From Bacillus sp. BP-3 (lineage in GTDB: Bacteria > Bacillota > Bacilli > Bacillales > Bacillaceae_G), in NCBI RefSeq assembly GCF_028401955.1, contig NZ_JAQOTJ010000001.1, positions 343,138 through 407,137 of the forward strand: a stretch of DNA of 64,000 nt, read 5' to 3'. A program made the translations under genes and the position numbers. This document shows, in pieces, positions 43,307 through 53,701 of the stretch (positions are counted from its first letter, which is position 1; each line of letters starts with the position of its first letter). The notes beneath the pieces were generated by a model. That model worked only from the letters and a program-made list of their open reading frames with translations, did no database searches and was not told the origin of the DNA.

Positions 43307-46300
43307 GACAAATCGAGGAAAGATTGCAGCAAGAAATTTTAATATTAGATGGTGCAATGGGAACGATGATTCAGCAAGAAGACCTTTCAGCTGCAGATTT
43401 TGGCGGAGAAGAATATGAGGGCTGTAATGAATATTTAGTAAAAACACGGCCGGACGTTATTTTACATATTCATAAAGCGTATATTGAAGCAGGAGCAGAT
43501 ATTATTGAAACGAATACATTTGGTGCAACGAACATTGTACTCAGTGATTATCACCTTTCTCACTTAGATGAGGAATTAAATGAAAGGGCGGCTAGGTTAG
43601 CGAAACAAGCTGTCAAAGAGAGCGGAAAAGAAGTGTATGTAGCTGGTGCTATGGGTCCAACGACAAAAGCGATTAGTGTTACGGGGGGCGTTACTTTTGA
43701 AGAGCTTATTGAGGCGTATACAAGACAAACACGCGGTTTACTGCGCGGCGATGTGGATTTATTACTTGTGGAAACAAGTCAGGACATGCGTAATGTAAAA
43801 GCAGCCTGTTTAGGAATTGAAAAGGCATTTATTGAGGCAGAGAAAAAAGTTCCGCTTATGATTTCAGGAACAATTGAACCGATGGGAACGACGTTAGCGG
43901 GGCAAACAATTGAAGCATTCTACTTATCGATAGAGCATATGAATCCATTATCGGTTGGGCTAAACTGTGCTACAGGACCAGAGTTTATGAGAGAACATAT
44001 TCGTTCACTTGCAGAGTTATCCGAGTGTTACATCTCTTGTTATCCAAATGCTGGACTTCCAGATGAAGACGGGCATTATCATGAATCTCCGCACTCCCTT
44101 GCTCATAAAGTGGAACAGTTTGCAGAAGAAGGCTGGGTGAATATTGTTGGTGGTTGCTGCGGGACAACGCCAGCGCACATTCGTGCGATGAAAGAGGCGC
44201 TGTTATCATTTGAGCCCCGTGTGAAACGAGAACGAAAAGGTCATGGGATTAGCGGGCTTGAAGCGCTACAATATGAAGATTCCATGCGCCCGTTATTCGT
44301 TGGAGAGCGCACGAATGTAATTGGTTCACGCAAATTCAAACGTCTTGTTGCAGAAGGGAATTTTGAAGAAGCAGCGGAAGTCGCAAGAGCACAAGTAAAG
44401 AAAAATGCCCATATTATTGATATCTGCATGGCAGATCCAGACCGGGATGAAATAGAAGATATGGAAAATTTCTTGCAAGCTGTGACGAAAGTATTAAAGG
44501 TACCAATTATGATTGATTCGACAGATGAGAAAGTGATGGCGCGAGCTCTTACTTATTTGCAAGGAAAAGGAGTGATTAACTCTATTAACTTAGAAAATGG
44601 AGAAGAGCGTTTTGAAAAAGTGATTCCGCTTATTAAACAGTACGGATCGGCTATTGTTGTGGGAACAATTGATGAAATTGGTATGGCGGTAACGGCTGAG
44701 AGGAAGCTTGAAATTGCCAAAAGAAGTTATGAACTCTCAACAATAAAATATGGAGTACGTCCGTCAGATATTATTTTTGACGCACTTGTCTTTCCGGTTG
44801 GAACAGGTGATGAAGAATATATCGGTTCAGCTGCAGCGACAATTGAAGGCATTCGGCTCATAAAAGAGGCGATGCCTGAATGTTTAACAATATTAGGTGT
44901 AAGTAATATTTCATTTGGTTTACCGCCAGCAGGACGCGAAGTATTAAATTCAGTCTTTTTATATCATGCGACAAAAGCTGGTTTAGATTATGCCATTGTG
45001 AATACTGAAAAGCTAGAGCGTTATGCTTCTATTTCTGAAGAGGAAAAGGCATTGGCGAATGCTCTTTTGTTTGAAACGACGAAAGAGACTTTGGAGGAAT
45101 TTACAAATTTTTATCGAAATGTGAAGAAAAAAGAAGTCGTGGTGACTGAAACGTTAACGCTTGATGAGCGGTTATCTCATTATATTGTAGAAGGGACGAA
45201 ACAAGGATTACATGATGACTTGCAATTTGCACTAGATGAAGGAAGAAAGCCGCTTGACATTATTAACGGACCACTTATGGCTGGCATGGATGAAGTGGGA
45301 CGTTTATTTAATAATAATGAGCTTATTGTTGCAGAAGTGCTGCAAAGCGCGGAAAGTATGAAAGCAGCCGTTGCGTATTTAGAGCCGTATATGGAGACCG
45401 GTGATAGTACGAAGAAAGGGAAAGTACTACTTGCAACAGTAAAAGGTGATGTACATGACATCGGTAAAAATTTAGTGGAAATTATTTTATCGAACAATGG
45501 ATATGACATTGTAAACCTCGGTATTAATGTGCGATCTGATCGTATTATTCAAGAGGTGAAAGAACAGAAGCCAGATATTATTGGTTTATCAGGATTACTT
45601 GTTAAATCTGCGCAGCAAATGGTAACAACAGCAGAAGACTTAAAAGCGGCAAATATTGACGTTCCGATTGTTGTAGGAGGTGCCGCGCTGACGCGGAAGT
45701 TCACAGAAACGCGGATATCTTCTTCATATCAAGGTCTTGTTCTATATGCAAGCGATGCGATGACAGGATTAGATCTTATCAATCGTCTGCAAAACGAGGC
45801 GGAACGGGAAAAGATGAGTGAGGAAAAAGCGAAACGTCATTTACATGTTGTTGTAGAAGAAGAGAAAAGACGAGTAGAAGTACCGATTCAAATTGAAAAA
45901 TTACTGCCAGCATCAGTAATGGCACCGCATTCTACAAAACGTGTCGTTCTGCGTGATATTTCAGTAGCACATCTTGCTCCGTTTTTAAATCGACAAATGT
46001 TACTTGGACACCACTTAGGTTTAAAAGGGAATGTGAAAAAGTTGCTGCAAGAAGGAGATAGAAGGGCCCATGAACTGAATGACTTAATCGATGAATTGCT
46101 TCGCGAGGAACAATCATGGTTACGTCCGAGCGCTGTATATCAATTCTTTCCAGCGCAAAGTGAAAACCAAGATATTTTAATTTATGATCCAGAAGATCAG
46201 GGGCGTGTATTAGAGCATTTTACATTCCCAAGACAAGGAAAAGCACCGTGTCGCACGCTTGGCGATTACTTGCGCCCAGTTGGAGATGAAATGGATTATG

Positions 46301-46704
46301 TTGCTTTTTTAGCTGTAACGGTTGGAAAAGGTGTCCGTGCTATAGCAGAAAAGTGGAAAGAACAAGGCGATTATTTGCGCAGCCATGCGATTCAGTCACT
46401 TGCGCTGGAACTTGCAGAAGGATTAGCTGAAAAAACGCATATGCTCATCCGTGATCGCTGGGGATTTCCAGATTCACCAAATATAACGATGGAAGAGCGG
46501 TTCCGAACAAAGTATCAAGGAATTCGCGTTTCTTTTGGCTATCCTGCGTGTCCAGAACTTGCTGATCAAGAAAAGTTATTCCGGTTGCTTCGTCCTGAAG
46601 AAATTGGAATTTCCTTAACGGAAGGGTTTATGATGGAGCCAGAGGCTTCTGTAACAGCGATGGTGTTTGCTCATCCAGAAGCGCGTTATTTCAGTGTGTT
46701 ATAA
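43303..46704 (+). CDS. metH: Cobalamin-dependent methionine synthase
   Basis: 1133 residues with the four MetH modules in order: homocysteine-binding ([10 protein letters not shown], zinc site [11 protein letters not shown]); folate-binding pterin domain ([27 protein letters not shown]); cobalamin domain with DVHDIGKNL (His axial ligand) and [12 protein letters not shown]-terminal activation domain with [12 protein letters not shown] and [14 protein letters not shown]. Methylates homocysteine with 5-methyl-THF. The organism therefore needs cobalamin for this route; B. subtilis uses metE instead. Confidence 0.96.
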   Translation: MRQIEERLQQEILILDGAMGTMIQQEDLSAADFGGEEYEGCNEYLVKTRPDVILHIHKAYIEAGADIIETNTFGATNIVLSDYHLSHLDEELNERAARLAKQAVKESGKEVYVAGAMGPTTKAISVTGGVTFEELIEAYTRQTRGLLRGDVDLLLVETSQDMRNVKAACLGIEKAFIEAEKKVPLMISGTIEPMGTTLAGQTIEAFYLSIEHMNPLSVGLNCATGPEFMREHIRSLAELSECYISCYPNAGLPDEDGHYHESPHSLAHKVEQFAEEGWVNIVGGCCGTTPAHIRAMKEALLSFEPRVKRERKGHGISGLEALQYEDSMRPLFVGERTNVIGSRKFKRLVAEGNFEEAAEVARAQVKKNAHIIDICMADPDRDEIEDMENFLQAVTKVLKVPIMIDSTDEKVMARALTYLQGKGVINSINLENGEERFEKVIPLIKQYGSAIVVGTIDEIGMAVTAERKLEIAKRSYELSTIKYGVRPSDIIFDALVFPVGTGDEEYIGSAAATIEGIRLIKEAMPECLTILGVSNISFGLPPAGREVLNSVFLYHATKAGLDYAIVNTEKLERYASISEEEKALANALLFETTKETLEEFTNFYRNVKKKEVVVTETLTLDERLSHYIVEGTKQGLHDDLQFALDEGRKPLDIINGPLMAGMDEVGRLFNNNELIVAEVLQSAESMKAAVAYLEPYMETGDSTKKGKVLLATVKGDVHDIGKNLVEIILSNNGYDIVNLGINVRSDRIIQEVKEQKPDIIGLSGLLVKSAQQMVTTAEDLKAANIDVPIVVGGAALTRKFTETRISSSYQGLVLYASDAMTGLDLINRLQNEAEREKMSEEKAKRHLHVVVEEEKRRVEVPIQIEKLLPASVMAPHSTKRVVLRDISVAHLAPFLNRQMLLGHHLGLKGNVKKLLQEGDRRAHELNDLIDELLREEQSWLRPSAVYQFFPAQSENQDILIYDPEDQGRVLEHFTFPRQGKAPCRTLGDYLRPVGDEMDYVAFLAVTVGKGVRAIAEKWKEQGDYLRSHAIQSLALELAEGLAEKTHMLIRDRWGFPDSPNITMEERFRTKYQGIRVSFGYPACPELADQEKLFRLLRPEEIGISLTEGFMMEPEASVTAMVFAHPEARYFSVL

Positions 46705-46738
46705 TAAAAAGCAAATCTTTATTAAAAGGAGACATACT

Positions 46739-47797
46739 GTGAAGACGATTATATTTACTGGCGGAGGTTCTGCAGGTCACGTTACGCCGAACTTAGCGCT
46801 TATACCACATTTTCAAAAGAGTGGTTGGAAGGTGTGTTATATTGGTTCGCATAATGGAATCGAAAAGACAATTATTGAAAAAGAAGAGATTCCTTATTAT
46901 GGAATAGCGAGTGGGAAGCTTCGTCGTTATTTTGATTTGAAAAATATAAAAGACCCATTTCTTGTTATGAAAGGGGTTATGGATGCGTATTTCCTTATTC
47001 GGAAGTTAAAACCGGATGTTATTTTTTCAAAAGGCGGCTTCGTGTCTGTACCGGTTGTAATTGGTGCGTGGCTAAACCGTGTTCCTGTTTTTTTACACGA
47101 GTCTGATATGACGCCTGGGCTTGCAAATAAAATTGCTCTTCGCTTTGCTTCAAAAATATTTGTTACCTTTGAAGAAGCGAAAAAACATTTGCCGAAAGAA
47201 AAAACAGTATTTACTGGTTCACCTGTGCGAGAAGAGGTATTGCAGGGAAGTAGAAACAAAGGACTGCAATTTTTACGATTCACTGCATCAAAACCAGTTA
47301 TTACAGTTATGGGAGGCAGCTTAGGAGCGCGACGAATTAATGAAGCAGTACGCGGTGCATTGCCAAACCTCCTGCAAACCTATCAAATTGTTCATTTGTG
47401 CGGGAAAGGCAATATTGATGAAAAACTTGAGAATACACCAGGATACAAGCAGTTTGAATATGTTCACGGTGAACTTCCTGATATATTAGCGGCAACTGAT
47501 ATTGTCATTTCTCGTGCAGGATCCAATGCGATTTTTGAGTTTTTAACATTACAAAAGCCAATGTTATTAATTCCTCTTCCGAAATCTTCGAGCCGAGGAG
47601 ATCAAATTTTAAACGGACAGTCTTTTGAAAAACAGGGATATGGACGTGTGTTATTTGAAGAAGATATAACAGAAGCGTTGCTAATTGAACATATAGAAGA
47701 ATTGTATAAAAATCGTTTGCAGTATAAAAGATCGATGCAGCAATATAGCGGACGAGAAGCTTTGCAAACGATTATTGATTATGTAACGAAAGCATGA
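46739..47797 (+). CDS. murG: MurG-family UDP-GlcNAc:undecaprenyl-PP-MurNAc-pentapeptide GlcNAc transferase
   Basis: 352-residue GT28 enzyme. N-terminal acceptor domain starts with [31 protein letters not shown]-terminal donor domain has [12 protein letters not shown] and [14 protein letters not shown] then [13 protein letters not shown]. Makes lipid II at the inner membrane face. It lies outside the division-cell wall cluster, so it is probably the second murG (murG2) of the B. cereus group. GTG start after AAAAGGAGA; the longer ORF overlaps metH and is rejected. Confidence 0.88.
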   Translation: MKTIIFTGGGSAGHVTPNLALIPHFQKSGWKVCYIGSHNGIEKTIIEKEEIPYYGIASGKLRRYFDLKNIKDPFLVMKGVMDAYFLIRKLKPDVIFSKGGFVSVPVVIGAWLNRVPVFLHESDMTPGLANKIALRFASKIFVTFEEAKKHLPKEKTVFTGSPVREEVLQGSRNKGLQFLRFTASKPVITVMGGSLGARRINEAVRGALPNLLQTYQIVHLCGKGNIDEKLENTPGYKQFEYVHGELPDILAATDIVISRAGSNAIFEFLTLQKPMLLIPLPKSSSRGDQILNGQSFEKQGYGRVLFEEDITEALLIEHIEELYKNRLQYKRSMQQYSGREALQTIIDYVTKA

Positions 47798-47818
47798 TTT
47801 CATAGAAATCATGCTTTT
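47789..47818 (+). terminator. murG terminator
   Basis: 13-bp stem AAAGCATGATTTC/GAAATCATGCTTT, 3-nt loop, beginning before the stop codon; short T-run. Confidence 0.8.
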
Positions 47819-47852
47819 GGGGCTGTTTGGAAAGCTGTTAACACCTTTTTGC

Positions 47853-48401
47853 TTAATCTAGTTCGCCTATAAACCACATTTCTTTGTCATTGTAATCAGG
47901 ATGAGTAAAAATTTCCGTATATCCTTTTACTTGTAATTCTTTAGGTATATGTAAACCGAATTCTTTTACGATATCGCGTTCTTGTGGTAATGAAACCCAC
48001 TGTGGCCCATCCATGTATCTACCTAGAATGCCTTCAAAAAATCGTTCTATACCTTGTTTGCTAAATACAATTAAGATATTAGAAGTGTGTAAGTTAGGAA
48101 AAGAGACACCAAAACAAATACGATATTCTTTTTCATTCACAGTTTTTAGACGAATTAAATGTTCTACTCGATTGATTGCTGTCTGTAAATAAAATCGTTT
48201 AATTGAGTTGGAGTTACGTTTTGCATGCATATAAGAAGGATTGAAGGGAAGATGAATGGAACAGCAACCTAACTCAGAATGGTCGTTAGCATTTGGTAAA
48301 GAGCTTGTATGCATAGTAGTATACTTCAAGAAATTTCGAAATGCGCGCCTTAGACCACGAGTTTTCTTTTTTGAGCCATTGTTCCGAATCGATTGTTTCA
48401 A
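47853..48401 (-). CDS. DUF3916 family protein
   Basis: 182 residues, basic N-terminus (KKKTRGLRRAFRNFLKY), middle IKRFYLQTAINRVEHLIRLK, then RICFGVSFPNLHTSNILIVF and FFEGILGRYM. I recognise this as the DUF3916 type found in B. cereus group genomes; function unknown, no catalytic motif and no signal peptide. TTG start with GAGGTG five bases upstream. Converges with murG. Confidence 0.75.
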   Translation of the reverse strand: MKQSIRNNGSKKKTRGLRRAFRNFLKYTTMHTSSLPNANDHSELGCCSIHLPFNPSYMHAKRNSNSIKRFYLQTAINRVEHLIRLKTVNEKEYRICFGVSFPNLHTSNILIVFSKQGIERFFEGILGRYMDGPQWVSLPQERDIVKEFGLHIPKELQVKGYTEIFTHPDYNDKEMWFIGELD

Positions 48402-48613
48402 AGAAACACCTCATAAGCAATATTTTCTATTTTTCTAGTTAAGTTAAGAAATAGAATGGGAATGCTAGTTGTTACTATAATAGCAGAAATTGGATAATAC
48501 CAGAAAAAATTCTCTTAAAAAATGAATAAACTAATAGTATGATGTAGTTAATTGGAAATTAAACTAATTATAGGTATATTTCTATTTAACAGCATGATTA
48601 GAGGGGGGAGAAA

Positions 48614-50341
48614 ATGAAACAAGATTTGAACAAAAAAATAGAAGCTCTAGAAACAGCAATTGATACATTGCAGGAGACGCTCTATGAGTTAAAAGCACAG
48701 CAAAGGACAATGGACGTAGAAACAGTTCAACAAGTAAAGGAACCTCTTGAGAAGAAACAAGAAGTTAGTATCCCTGTGCAAAATGTACGACAAGAAGAAA
48801 GAGTCATTAACAAAGAAAGTGTGAAGGAGCCGGAGGAAAAACAGGTAGATATATCTGCGTTTAAGCCTGAACCATTTGATATTGTGAAATTTTGTCAGAC
48901 ATGGCTACCACGTATTTTCGTCGCCATTATGCTTCTTGGAATAATTTGGATATTTAAAGCGGGAGTAGATGCAGGATTACTTACTCCAGCAATTCGTATT
49001 GTATTTGGCGTAGTAGTATCAGTTGTTTTCTATTATGTAGGTGATATACAGATAAAAAAAGAACGTCAAGCGTTAGGTTTAGTATTAGCTGGAGGAAGTA
49101 TTACAAGCGTTGTTTTAACAACATTCGCTGCGCATTATTTGTATCATTTCTTTCCGGCAAGCATTGCATTTATATTCAACATTGTTTGGATTATACTCGG
49201 TATCTATTTATCTAAGCGATATCAATCGGAGTATCTCGCTATATTTGTATCTGTAGGAGCCTTTTTTGTACCGTTCTTATTAAATAGTACAACACCTAAT
49301 TCGTACATTTTCTTTGGATATGAAACAGTGTTAACGATTAGTTTATTATGGTATGCGTATAAAAATCGCTATCAATATTTATATATGGTATCTTACTCTG
49401 TTTCTGTACTTGTAACGTTTGTCTTTTTTGTAATCATGACCGTGTTACTAGGGAATTTACAGGTACAATTAACAATTGTTTATGGATTAATTCATATTTT
49501 GCTTTTTTGGCATATGTTGATTGATCGAAGCTTTATTTATCAACCTAGAATGGCTTTGTTTAGTGCTAATGCACTCTTCTTTATTATGGCAATTGTAAAA
49601 ATTCCAGACTTTACAACATGGGGATTGTTAATTAATACAATTGTACATACTGTAATGTTTGTAGCTGACTATATGAAAAATAAAAAATCAGCATTTGCAG
49701 ATCTTTTATTTGGTTTTGCGATGGGGTCGTTTAGTTTAGCAGTTTTATATGAATTTAGTTTAGTGAATGGAGCAATTGTATTGATGTTACAAGGTTTTGT
49801 AGGTATCGTTACTTCTGCGAAATTAAAACAAGAAATCAAGTTTTATATCGGTGCAGTTATTTATGCAATCAGTATGTTGCAAACGCTTGTTAGTCCATTT
49901 GAGACATTCATGTCAGCAGCTTTTGTAGCCCATCTCATTTTAGTTGGAACATTTTATTATGGAATGATAAAAGTGAAACCAATGTTGCAACATTTTGGGA
50001 AATATGTGTATTCGATTACGTTATATGGCTTTATGGTACTTGTATTTATTACGATTACTAGAATAGGAGAGGTTCTTTCGACAGACGGAAGTATTATCAG
50101 TGTATTTGTCTCTCTTTTATGGATGATATATGCTTTAGTTTCAGTTTGGTTTGGACGTAATAGAGAAATGAATGAAATATTATATGCCGGATTAGTTGTG
50201 TTAGTTGTGACAGTAATCAAGTTATTCTTCTTAAATTTACCAGAAGCATCAATGATGATTCGTGCAGTATTATTCTTACTTATTGGTGGGCTAGGGATTG
50301 TTATTTCTAGAATGTTTTTCTCGAAAGAAGAAGGTGAGTAG
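48614..50341 (+). CDS. DUF2339 family polytopic membrane protein
   Basis: 575 residues. The first about 85 residues form a charged coiled coil (KKIEALETAIDTLQETLYEL), then a region rich in Lys/Glu, then about 15 predicted membrane helices starting with WLPRIFVAIMLLGIIWIFKA. Typical of DUF2339, with unknown function; the fold resembles a transporter or envelope scaffold. RBS GAGGGGGGAG. A full-length bcr1 element follows at 50395. Confidence 0.83.
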   Translation: MKQDLNKKIEALETAIDTLQETLYELKAQQRTMDVETVQQVKEPLEKKQEVSIPVQNVRQEERVINKESVKEPEEKQVDISAFKPEPFDIVKFCQTWLPRIFVAIMLLGIIWIFKAGVDAGLLTPAIRIVFGVVVSVVFYYVGDIQIKKERQALGLVLAGGSITSVVLTTFAAHYLYHFFPASIAFIFNIVWIILGIYLSKRYQSEYLAIFVSVGAFFVPFLLNSTTPNSYIFFGYETVLTISLLWYAYKNRYQYLYMVSYSVSVLVTFVFFVIMTVLLGNLQVQLTIVYGLIHILLFWHMLIDRSFIYQPRMALFSANALFFIMAIVKIPDFTTWGLLINTIVHTVMFVADYMKNKKSAFADLLFGFAMGSFSLAVLYEFSLVNGAIVLMLQGFVGIVTSAKLKQEIKFYIGAVIYAISMLQTLVSPFETFMSAAFVAHLILVGTFYYGMIKVKPMLQHFGKYVYSITLYGFMVLVFITITRIGEVLSTDGSIISVFVSLLWMIYALVSVWFGRNREMNEILYAGLVVLVVTVIKLFFLNLPEASMMIRAVLFLLIGGLGIVISRMFFSKEEGE

Positions 50342-50394
50342 TAAAAAAAGTAATCCATTTAGGGTTGCTTTTTAAGATAGAGATAAAAGTACAC

Positions 50395-50550
50395 TTTATC
50401 CCGCATTAACGGGCAGTAAGATCCCCACCCCAAGATTCAGAGATAAGCAAAGAAGATAGGTGGAGGATAACTGCCCGTAAAAGCCCGATTGGGCGGGCTT
50501 TCGGTCAGTGGGGGATGAAGAAATCCCCCACTGACGGAAGTTTCACTTTA
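50395..50550 (+). repeat. Intact bcr1 element, 156 bp with TTTAT duplication
   Basis: TTTAT at 50395-50399 and 50546-50550. Left ATCCCGCATTAACGGGCAGT pairs with ACTGCCCGTAAAAGCCCGAT; the right hairpin GTCAGTGGGGGAT/ATCCCCCACTGAC has an AAGAA-type loop, and the end is GGAAGTTTCACTTTAT. Its size, TTTAT target and sequence match the bcr1 element described for the B. cereus group. Within the 50342-50629 gap it is the only feature. Confidence 0.92.
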
Positions 50551-50629
50551 TGTTACAATAGCATAGATTTGACAGACGAATTCTAATTATTGACGCGTGT
50601 AAATACGGATGAGATTAGGAGTGACTACA

Positions 50630-50812
50630 TTGGGACTAAGTCTCTGTGAAAATATTGCTCTAGTTGTTTGTTTAGTATTGTATATTGGTAGTATTATAGT
50701 TTATATGGGACGGAATTTTTCACAAGAACGAAAATTAGAAAAATCAGAAATTACAGCTGAATTAGATATGTTAAATGATAAAATTGATAAAAAAGTAAAA
50801 AAAGAGTCGTAA
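50630..50812 (+). CDS. Small single-span membrane protein, unknown
   Basis: 60 residues: LGLSLCENIALVVCLVLYIG (one membrane helix) then a charged helical tail, QERKLEKSEITAELDMLNDK IDKKVKKES. I do not recognise a family. TTG start chosen because AGGAGTG lies six bases upstream; an in-frame ATG at 50609 has no ribosome binding site. It ends one base before the next reading frame opens, so it may be in an operon with the deoxyribosyltransferase-like gene. Confidence 0.7.
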   Translation: MGLSLCENIALVVCLVLYIGSIIVYMGRNFSQERKLEKSEITAELDMLNDKIDKKVKKES

Positions 50813-50869
50813 ATGCCCTTTTTCCCTAAGATTTTCCTGCCTATTTTGTATATGAAGGAGAGAGGTAGC

Positions 50870-51247
50870 GTGAAATTTTACATCGCTTCAACCTTTACAA
50901 ATAAACACATTGTCCACCTTGTAGCAGATAAACTGAAACAAGCAGGGTGGATTCATACATATGATTGGACAAAAAATGAAAAAGCGACAAATAGATTAGA
51001 ATTACAAAGTATTGGACAAGCAGAAAAACAAGCTGTACGAGACGCAGACGTTTTTCTGCTTTTATTAGATGGAGGAAAAGGAAGTCATACCGAATTCGGA
51101 ATGGCGCTTGCTTGGGAAAAGAAAATATTTGTGTATAAAGGAAATAGTCCGTTGGATACAACATTTTATCATTTACCAGAAGTGTGCATCGTTGAAGATA
51201 ACCTAGATGGATTTATTGAACAAGTGCTAGAGGGGGCAGGAGCATGA
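50870..51247 (+). CDS. Nucleoside 2-deoxyribosyltransferase-like protein
   Basis: 125 residues, Rossmann-like: KFYIASTFTNKHIVHLVADK, HTYDWT, AVRDADVFLLLLDGGKGSHT, EFGMALAWEKKIFVYKG. The Glu in SHTEFGMA is where nucleoside 2-deoxyribosyltransferases have their nucleophile. Such enzymes cleave or exchange the base of deoxynucleosides; the substrate here is unknown. GTG start after AAGGAGAGAGG. It overlaps the HD gene by 4 bases, implying joint action on nucleotides. Confidence 0.8.
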   Translation: MKFYIASTFTNKHIVHLVADKLKQAGWIHTYDWTKNEKATNRLELQSIGQAEKQAVRDADVFLLLLDGGKGSHTEFGMALAWEKKIFVYKGNSPLDTTFYHLPEVCIVEDNLDGFIEQVLEGAGA

Positions 51248-52224
51248 TTACAATTCATGATTCTATATACGGTGAACATAATATAGATGATGTGCTTGCG
51301 GAACTATTGCAATCAAAGGCGGTGCAGCGTTTACAGAAAATCCATCAAGGCGGCGCAAGCTTCCTTGTGAATCCAATGTGGAACGTAACACGCTATGAAC
51401 ATTCTGCCGGTGTTATGCTTCTTGTGAAAATGTTAGGTGGCAGTATAGAAGAACAAATTGCAGCATTGCTTCATGATGTATCTCATACAGCATTTTCACA
51501 CATTGTTGACCATGTATTAGAAGAGCAAGATGAGGATTATCATGAACAAATTTTTATGGATGTTATTGAAGCTTCAGATATTCCATCTATTTTGCAGAAA
51601 TATGGCTATGATTATAGAATGATTGAGAAATGGGAACAATGGACGTTGTTAGAGCAACCTCTTCCGAATTTATGTGCAGATCGTATAGACTATACGTTAC
51701 GGGATTTACATACATATGGAATGATTTCAAAGCAAGAAGTGTCTTCTTTTTTAGAAGATATAACAGTTCATGACGGACAAATTTGTATACAATCTGTGCA
51801 GGCAGCAGAATGGTTTACAGATGCTTATTACAAAGAAACGATTAATTTCTTTTTGCATCCGTTGAATTCATATGGTTACTATAGACTAACAGAGGTATTA
51901 AAATACGCGTTACAAAGAAATATTTTACATCTATCTGATTTTTCAACTGATGATGAAACGGTATTACATCTATTACGAAATTGCGGTGATTGTGTAATGG
52001 ATAAGATGTTGAGTTCGCTGCATTCGAAAGTAGTATTAGAAGAGAGTGATACAGAATACGACATTTGTTATAAGGGTGGAAAAGAACGATTAATTGACCC
52101 GCCTATTTATATAAACGGCAAGACGCAAAGGGCATCTGTCGTATCTTCATTTGTTAAGCAGTGCAATGAGAAAGCGAAAAAGCAATTGCAGCAAAATATA
52201 TATTTAAAAATAAAGAGTGTATAA
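51244..52224 (+). CDS. HD domain phosphohydrolase
   Basis: 326 residues. HD metal ligands: H53 (RYEHSAG), H77-D78 (LLHDVSHTAFSH) and D146 (LCADRIDYTL), the pattern of YfbR/dGTPase-like HD proteins. It may hydrolyse (d)NTPs or related nucleotides. Translationally coupled to the upstream deoxyribosyltransferase-like gene (ATGA), which suggests a nucleotide salvage or pool-cleansing step. Not tied to a known pathway. Confidence 0.82.
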   Translation: MITIHDSIYGEHNIDDVLAELLQSKAVQRLQKIHQGGASFLVNPMWNVTRYEHSAGVMLLVKMLGGSIEEQIAALLHDVSHTAFSHIVDHVLEEQDEDYHEQIFMDVIEASDIPSILQKYGYDYRMIEKWEQWTLLEQPLPNLCADRIDYTLRDLHTYGMISKQEVSSFLEDITVHDGQICIQSVQAAEWFTDAYYKETINFFLHPLNSYGYYRLTEVLKYALQRNILHLSDFSTDDETVLHLLRNCGDCVMDKMLSSLHSKVVLEESDTEYDICYKGGKERLIDPPIYINGKTQRASVVSSFVKQCNEKAKKQLQQNIYLKIKSV

Positions 52225-52239
52225 AAGGAGCTATAAAAC

Positions 52240-52731
52240 ATGCATTTAGAACAAGGATGGAAAATAAATTTCTTAACAATTGTACAGCAAGGTGAATATA
52301 AGAAAGGTGCAACTTTAGCACAATTATTATTTGAAGACGGGGAAGAAGTAGAAGAACTTGTCGATGATTATGGATATGAAGAAATTATTAATCGTGAACA
52401 TGATGAGGAATTAGAAGAGATTTTAGGTGAAGAATTATTTTATGAACTTGAGCGTAACGTCTTTTTATCATCGCAGTCAAAAGAGAAGTTCATCTCTTTT
52501 ATAAATGGTTTAGGGTTTCAATTATTAGATTACATTGTGCTACTCGAATCAGAATTTCGTGTAGATAGTGCGATGTTTTCATCTGATATAATCAAAAAAA
52601 TGGAGAAACGTTTTCCAAAGTTTCCTTATGTAGAAGGTAACAAAACAATTTTTGAGATGACATTAGAAGAAGCAATTGAGTTAATAGAAAATGTGTCAGG
52701 TCTTCAGATTAAAGAAAATATGAATGTATAA
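52240..52731 (+). CDS. Hypothetical acidic protein
   Basis: 163 residues, strongly acidic (EDGEEVEELVDDYGYEE, REHDEELEEILGEELFYELE) and mainly helical; no family recognised. Soluble, no signal peptide, no Cys. It follows the HD gene by 15 bases with an AAAGGAGC site, so it is probably the third gene of that unit. A clear terminator follows. Confidence 0.75.
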   Translation: MHLEQGWKINFLTIVQQGEYKKGATLAQLLFEDGEEVEELVDDYGYEEIINREHDEELEEILGEELFYELERNVFLSSQSKEKFISFINGLGFQLLDYIVLLESEFRVDSAMFSSDIIKKMEKRFPKFPYVEGNKTIFEMTLEEAIELIENVSGLQIKENMNV

Positions 52732-52763
52732 AAAAGAACGTGCCCAGCACGTTCTTTTTTATA
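52730..52763 (+). terminator. Terminator of the HD unit
   Basis: 14-bp perfect stem AAAAAAGAACGTGC/GCACGTTCTTTTTT, 3-nt loop, starting at the stop codon. Confidence 0.92.
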
Positions 52764-52785
52764 GCATAATTGTATGTTCTGCGTT

Positions 52786-52865
52786 TTTATCCCGTAAAAG
52801 CCCGATTGGTTCAACTAAATGTCAGTGGGGATGAAGAACCCCCGCTGACGGAAGTTTCACTTTAT
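52786..52865 (+). repeat. Internally deleted bcr1-like element, encodes a protein tail
   Basis: 80 bp with TTTAT at 52786-52790 and 52861-52865. The left half is shortened to ATCCCGTAAAAGCCCGATTGG; the right hairpin GTCAGTGGGGAT/ACCCCCGCTGAC and GGAAGTTTCACTTTAT remain. The minus-strand gene 52822-53145 reads into it. Confidence 0.85.
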
Positions 52866-53145
52866 ATTGCTTTTCAATAATCGTATTTAAATACTCAACC
52901 TTTCGGATGCAAGATTGTATATGCCTCTCGACTTCTTGCAATTCTGTAAGGTGATGCGTTTCAATAGGGTGGATTTGTAAGCTGAACTTTTCAAATTGAG
53001 CGCTATATGTTATTTCTGCATAACCGCTCATAATATCTGCCCTGTTTTGAAACAAATATTGCTTTGTTTTTTTGCAATAAGCTACATTTTGAAATCCGTA
53101 TGATTTTAAAGTCTTAATGATTTTTGTAATTGTTACTGTATCCAT
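52822..53145 (-). CDS. Hypothetical protein with repeat-encoded C-terminus
   Basis: 107 residues: MDTVTITKIIKTLKSYGFQN, VAYCKKTKQYLFQ, then a helical ERHIQSCIRKVEYLNTIIEK region. I do not recognise the family. The last about 13 residues (KVKLPSAGVLHPH) are read from a bcr1-like element, so the native C-terminus is lost or extended. ATG preceded by AAGAGGAAAA. It is flanked by bcr1 fragments on both sides, with its 3' side at 52786-52865 and its 5' side at 53173-53267. Confidence 0.72.
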   Translation of the reverse strand: MDTVTITKIIKTLKSYGFQNVAYCKKTKQYLFQNRADIMSGYAEITYSAQFEKFSLQIHPIETHHLTELQEVERHIQSCIRKVEYLNTIIEKQYKVKLPSAGVLHPH

Positions 53146-53172
53146 TGTTTTTCCTCTTTAAGAAGTTCGATT

Positions 53173-53267
53173 TTATCCCGCTATTCTTGGATAATAAGAC
53201 CTCCACCTTAAGATTCAAAGAAAATGAAAAAGATAGGTAGGAGATAAACGTCTGTAAAAAACGATGT
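53173..53267 (+). repeat. 5' half of a bcr1-like element
   Basis: TTTATCCCGCTATTCTTGGA, GACCTCCACCTTAAGATTCA, GATAGGTAGGAGATAAACGT. Right hairpin and terminal ACTTTAT are missing. The rest of the 53146-53482 gap contains only the cre-like site at 53328. Confidence 0.7.
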
Positions 53268-53327
53268 GTAAAACTAAACGGTAATGAAGCAAGTTGTTAC
53301 TGTATTAGTATAACATGAGCGCACTGA

Positions 53328-53341
53328 AGAAAGCGCTAACA
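53328..53341 (+). promoter_or_regulatory. cre-like site
   Basis: AGAAAGCGCTAACA matches the CcpA consensus TGWAARCGYTWNCA at 13 of 14 positions (first T is A). It lies 142 bases upstream of the small gene at 53483. Confidence 0.35.
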
Positions 53342-53482
53342 ATTTATTTTGAAGAGGAATCTTTATATGTATTTTATGAAATTAAAATAAATGAAAAATA
53401 ATTGTAATAAAGCAAAAAAGTAGGGACTCTTTTGATCTTTCATCATATACATAGATAAGTAGAGCAAATGAAAGAGGTGAAG

Positions 53483-53701
53483 ATGTTGAACTTTGATATT
53501 ACAGGACAAAAAGCATATGTAAAAGATGGACCGTATCGAAATCAAATAGGGATTATAAAACGAAATAGTACAGAGAACGGTGCAAAATATGCGATTGTAA
53601 TTGACGGCATGGATATTGATATTGAATTAAAAGATATTGTTTTAATTGATGTAGATGTTCGGCAATTTCATGATTGGTGTGAAGAGCAAGGGTATTTGTA
53701 A
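53483..53701 (+). CDS. Small hypothetical protein, KOW-like
   Basis: 72 residues, beginning MLNFDITGQKAYVKDGPYRN then QIGIIKRN; the G-QAYVK-DGPY-RNQIG-I pattern resembles a KOW/SH3-like barrel that could bind RNA or protein, but I cannot assign a family. The second ATG is chosen because AGAGGTGA is 2-8 bases before it; the first ATG (53468) contains this site. Two hairpins follow before tcyP. Confidence 0.7.
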   Translation: MLNFDITGQKAYVKDGPYRNQIGIIKRNSTENGAKYAIVIDGMDIDIELKDIVLIDVDVRQFHDWCEEQGYL

